Shown here in pieces: positions 61,328 through 64,000 of a DNA stretch of 64,000 nucleotides; the stretch's first letter is position 1; every line of letters starts with the position of its first letter. The position numbers were made by a program, and so were the translations under genes. A model generated the notes under the pieces. The model was given only the letters and a program-made list of their open reading frames with translations. It was not told the origin of the DNA and ran no database searches. Origin of the DNA: Auricularia sp. M13 (taxonomy: Eukaryota; Basidiomycota; Agaricomycetes; Auriculariales; Auriculariaceae); the NCBI GenBank assembly GCA_037042915.1, contig CM073195.1, positions 2,666,001-2,730,000 on the forward strand. Reading direction: 5' to 3'.

Positions 61328-62639
61328 ATGTCGGTGCGAGCGTTCAAACGGAATTTGGACATCTCTGACTACGATATTTCTAGTATCAATCCTCTACAAA
61401 ATCAGCTTTATCCGTCGCTCAGTAATAGACTTGGTACGATGTTGAAGTACCATATCCCGGCCAAGGCATTCTGCGAGAAGTACCACGAGCATTGCAAGAG
61501 CTTGGATTACTGGAATTTCATCGCTCCACACAATAGTCGCACACAAAGAGCTCTGACAGCGCTCACATCAGTTAGCTCGATCTGCTTTCAGCATGCGGGA
61601 GACGACATCGCCGCTGGGGTCTTCTTGGACGCTGCCCAGCAGAAATCAACCATCATCGTTGCCGGTAACCCAGCCATCACCACAGAAACGAGGGAATTTC
61701 TCCTTCGGCTCTTCGACCGGTTGCAAGACTGGGCGCGAGGCGAACGGCTGGCCCACGCAGAAATCTACGACTCTGCACTCACTGACATCGCTTCGATGCT
61801 CCTGACGTTCCAAGCCAAGCGTTGGATGCTGCGGCTACATGACAACCCCAAGGATCGCGCTACCCTCGACGCACGCCTTGCAACCATTCGCGACGCGACA
61901 GGCCCAACTGATTATATCGCCATCCAGAATGTCATGAACGCAGTGGAACGTATCGTTCTCCAGGCGCGGACCATGTTTTCTGGCACGGGCTTGCGTAGCG
62001 AGGTTGTTGAAGACGTTGTCCGCTCTCTCCTAGATTGCGAGCGACTCGTGTGTAGCCCAGAGTCCCGGGCTGCGCTCGAGTTCACAGACAGATTCATTGT
62101 CAGCTACTCTAGCTGTCGTGAACTCCTGGACATGTCTAAGGCTTTGGCTATCGGCGACATCGACAAGCTTGAAGATGATCAAGGTCGGCTCATTCCAAGT
62201 GCGATACCCTTTTATCTCCGCGCTGCGTCTTTCTCATCGGCACATAGAGTTTTCCGTGATTCGATACATCGTTAATATTCTGTCGATTGTGCGTTATGCG
62301 AAGCATCTGGTCGATTTTGCCCGCAAAGAACGTGCTTTTGCGTCGCAATCTCTAGTATTCGATTTCTGCGACCGGCAACACGCTCTGGACGAGTCTGGGA
62401 CTGTGGTATTCGAGACGCGGCCTGATACAGATCGTCCGCATGCTGCTATGCGTGTCCTGCAGGCAATACTGGAAAGGGCCGATCTGGATAACCATAGGTT
62501 CTTCCAGACTATCGGCAGTTCTACTTCTGTTTGCGTGGCTTGTTATCACGCCCTCAGCAATCTGGACAGGGTCAAGGCACTACCAGAGCGTATTCCCGTA
62601 GGTGACATGGTCTGTGCAACCCATGACATACTAACGTAA
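61328..62639 (+). CDS. Unknown protein with a decayed relative downstream
   Basis: The ATG at 61328 opens a frame beginning MSVRAFKRNLDISDYDI. It continues to DDQGRLIP. A donor-like A|GTGCGATACC there, with an acceptor at CACATAG about 48 bases on, joins it in phase to KFSVIRYIVNILSIVRYAK and on to a stop at 62639, ending CATHDILT. The product is about 420 residues, largely helical, with no signal peptide or membrane span. I do not recognise a domain. It contains a segment (WNFIAPHNSRTQRAL to IIVAGNPAI) that recurs in broken form near 63.5 kb, so it belongs to a small local family, probably lineage-specific. Confidence 0.6.
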
Positions 62640-63499
62640 TGACTAGGTGCCCATCTACTGTGTTGGCCCCCAGGTCACAATACTACTTTGAACGATGCTG
62701 TACGGTCGCGTCCATTGAATGGAGAATAGAGTTAAATCGACAGTAAATTGAATGATGGCGCGCGGCCGGTCGGTAAAATCACTTTAATCAGGGATATGTC
62801 ACGCTCAAAGAGCTCTGCTGCTCACGGTCCGTGCTCCGATGCCGGATATCTCTGACATGCCATAAATTCCCAACAAGCATGGCAGCAGGTATTATAAGAT
62901 CTTTATCACTTGTAGTTTACGGTGCGGGACTTGAGCGCCAGTGGCGGCTGCGTCAGAGCTTTGATTCTGAGTCGTTGCGCGAGCACCGGCGAATTCGGCG
63001 TTTCTTCCTTAGGCGGCTCGACATGGAAGTCGATCGTGCTTTTTATCCCACGTCGTTTACCGCAGCAAGCTGACGTCCCACCGGCGAAATCGTCGCCCCT
63101 TCCATCTCGTCCCTCCAGCTCCGCCACTTGCCCCTCGCTGGGAAGACGCTTTATTGCGTACTGCGCTGCCGTGCTCAACGTCACATGCAACCCTTCGAAG
63201 TGTCTCGGTCGCAGAACTTTTGTCCGCTCCCATTGTGTCACCGCTGGGCTGCATTGTGTTCTCATCCGATCTTGTGCCGAATTTCGTCTGCGACAATTGT
63301 GTCTGACAGTCCTCATGAATGTGTTGTCATACGCCAGCACATTTGATTCATCAACATTATGTAACAACCGCCGTTACGTAACCAAAACCGAACATCTATA
63401 ACTTTCGTCGTTCCAATGGGGTTTGGGGAGTGCCTCCCCATGATTGACTTTCCGCGTCGCCGCTTCATAAACGTTCTCAGAACTTGTAACCACGTCATC
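62640..63499. other. Intergenic, no gene seen
   Basis: About 860 bases. Open frames at 62922-63401 on both strands lack domains and splice structure. Nothing else is supported. Confidence 0.4.
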
Positions 63500-64000
63500 T
63501 ACACACGCTGGGATTCTGGAAACATCGCTCCACACAATGCTAGGACACAGAGGGTCCACCTTCAGCGACAAGTTCTTCAGCTCATTGATCTGCAATGCCT
63601 TGCTGGGCGCGTAGTTGATCTTTACCGCCTTTGGTTGGATGTCCAGGACTTCAAAAGGGCAACAATGATCGTCGCAGGCAACCCCATGATTAATAACTGA
63701 AGCACGAGGATTTCATTCTAGTGAAAGAAGGTCCTTGCGCGACTGGGACAATTAGTTCTAGACTGCATTCTCCAACGAATCGACCCACGACAATGCTGAT
63801 TTGATCGATATGGGATCGGTCTTATTCTGGCGTTCAATAAACGCGTAGTCGTTGGACGGCTTCGGACACGACAACCCTGGATGATCGCGCTATCTCAAGG
63901 CTCGTCTTGCGTTAAAATTCGCGACGAAATTGGGCCGACTTATTTTGCCGCCATCCAGGACGTCATGGATCCAAGTAGAATCGACTAACGCTGGTCGAAC
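63500..64000 (+). pseudogene. Decayed paralogue of the 61.3 kb gene, cut by the right edge
   Basis: Several blocks match the gene at 61328-62639 in the same order. APHNARTQR matches APHNSRTQR, MIVAGNPMI matches IIVAGNPAI, and near 63880 TTLDDRAISRLVL-like sequence matches RATLDARLATI. Near 63930 IRDEIGPTYFAAIQDVMD matches IRDATGPTDYIAIQNVMN. Between them the frame changes several times and stops occur, and the N-terminal third is absent or unrecognisable. It is a degraded duplicate running out of the window. Confidence 0.7.

Overview
This window is chromosomal DNA of a filamentous basidiomycete, most likely an Agaricomycete. The coding exons are GC-rich and are cut by many short introns of about 45-70 bases. 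Three other points support the assignment: a fused spermidine synthase-saccharopine dehydrogenase gene (a basidiomycete arrangement), a PriB-type Zn2Cys6 regulator, and lineage-typical F-box-like and single-pass membrane proteins. No rRNA, tRNA, CRISPR array, LTR element or other virus-like element was recognised. The species cannot be named from the sequence alone.

Layout. 0-7 kb: the start of a leftward gene cut by the window edge, a KRE9/KNH-like single-pass membrane protein (+), the SPE3-LYS9 fusion (-) and an F-box-like protein (-). 7-11.4 kb: a decayed copy and an apparently working copy of a phytanoyl-CoA-dioxygenase-like gene, both on +. 11.7-18 kb: a PriB-like transcription factor (+) facing a xylulokinase (-). 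18-20.3 kb: a gene-poor stretch. 20.3-28.4 kb: a cytochrome P450 (+), a large Ser/Pro-rich membrane protein (-) and a secreted sedolisin protease (-). 28.4-36.4 kb: a spacer with a 155-base TA-flanked MITE, a KIN1-type kinase (+) and a second F-box-like protein (+). 36.4-43 kb: a further membrane protein, DNA polymerase alpha subunit B, an endosulfine (IGO1) and an acidic unknown protein, all on -. 43.6-50 kb: a complete PKC1 (+) and a DHA2 drug/H+ antiporter (-). 50-58.3 kb: CWF19-like (+), then EFL1, MDM33/SHE9 and COQ9 (all -). 58.7-64 kb: a GH71 alpha-1,3-glucanase (+), an unknown gene (+) and a decayed relative of that unknown gene at the right edge.

The set is mostly housekeeping: lysine and polyamine synthesis, replication, 60S ribosome maturation, mRNA processing, ubiquinone and mitochondrial shape. 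Mixed in are cell-wall and signalling genes: PKC1, KIN1, IGO1, GH71 and three sensor-shaped membrane proteins. Small accessory patches (P450, dioxygenase pair, MFS, sedolisin) sit between them.

The most striking observation concerns sequence quality. At least fourteen otherwise well-preserved genes or exons, several expected to be essential, each need one extra base to stay in frame. In every case the change is a loss of one base, nearly always in a short homopolymer. This points to systematic under-calling in the assembly rather than real gene death. I did not find a convincing new biological system. The best leads are the MITE, the decayed duplicates, a cluster of sensor-like proteins near PKC1, and unusual splice sites.
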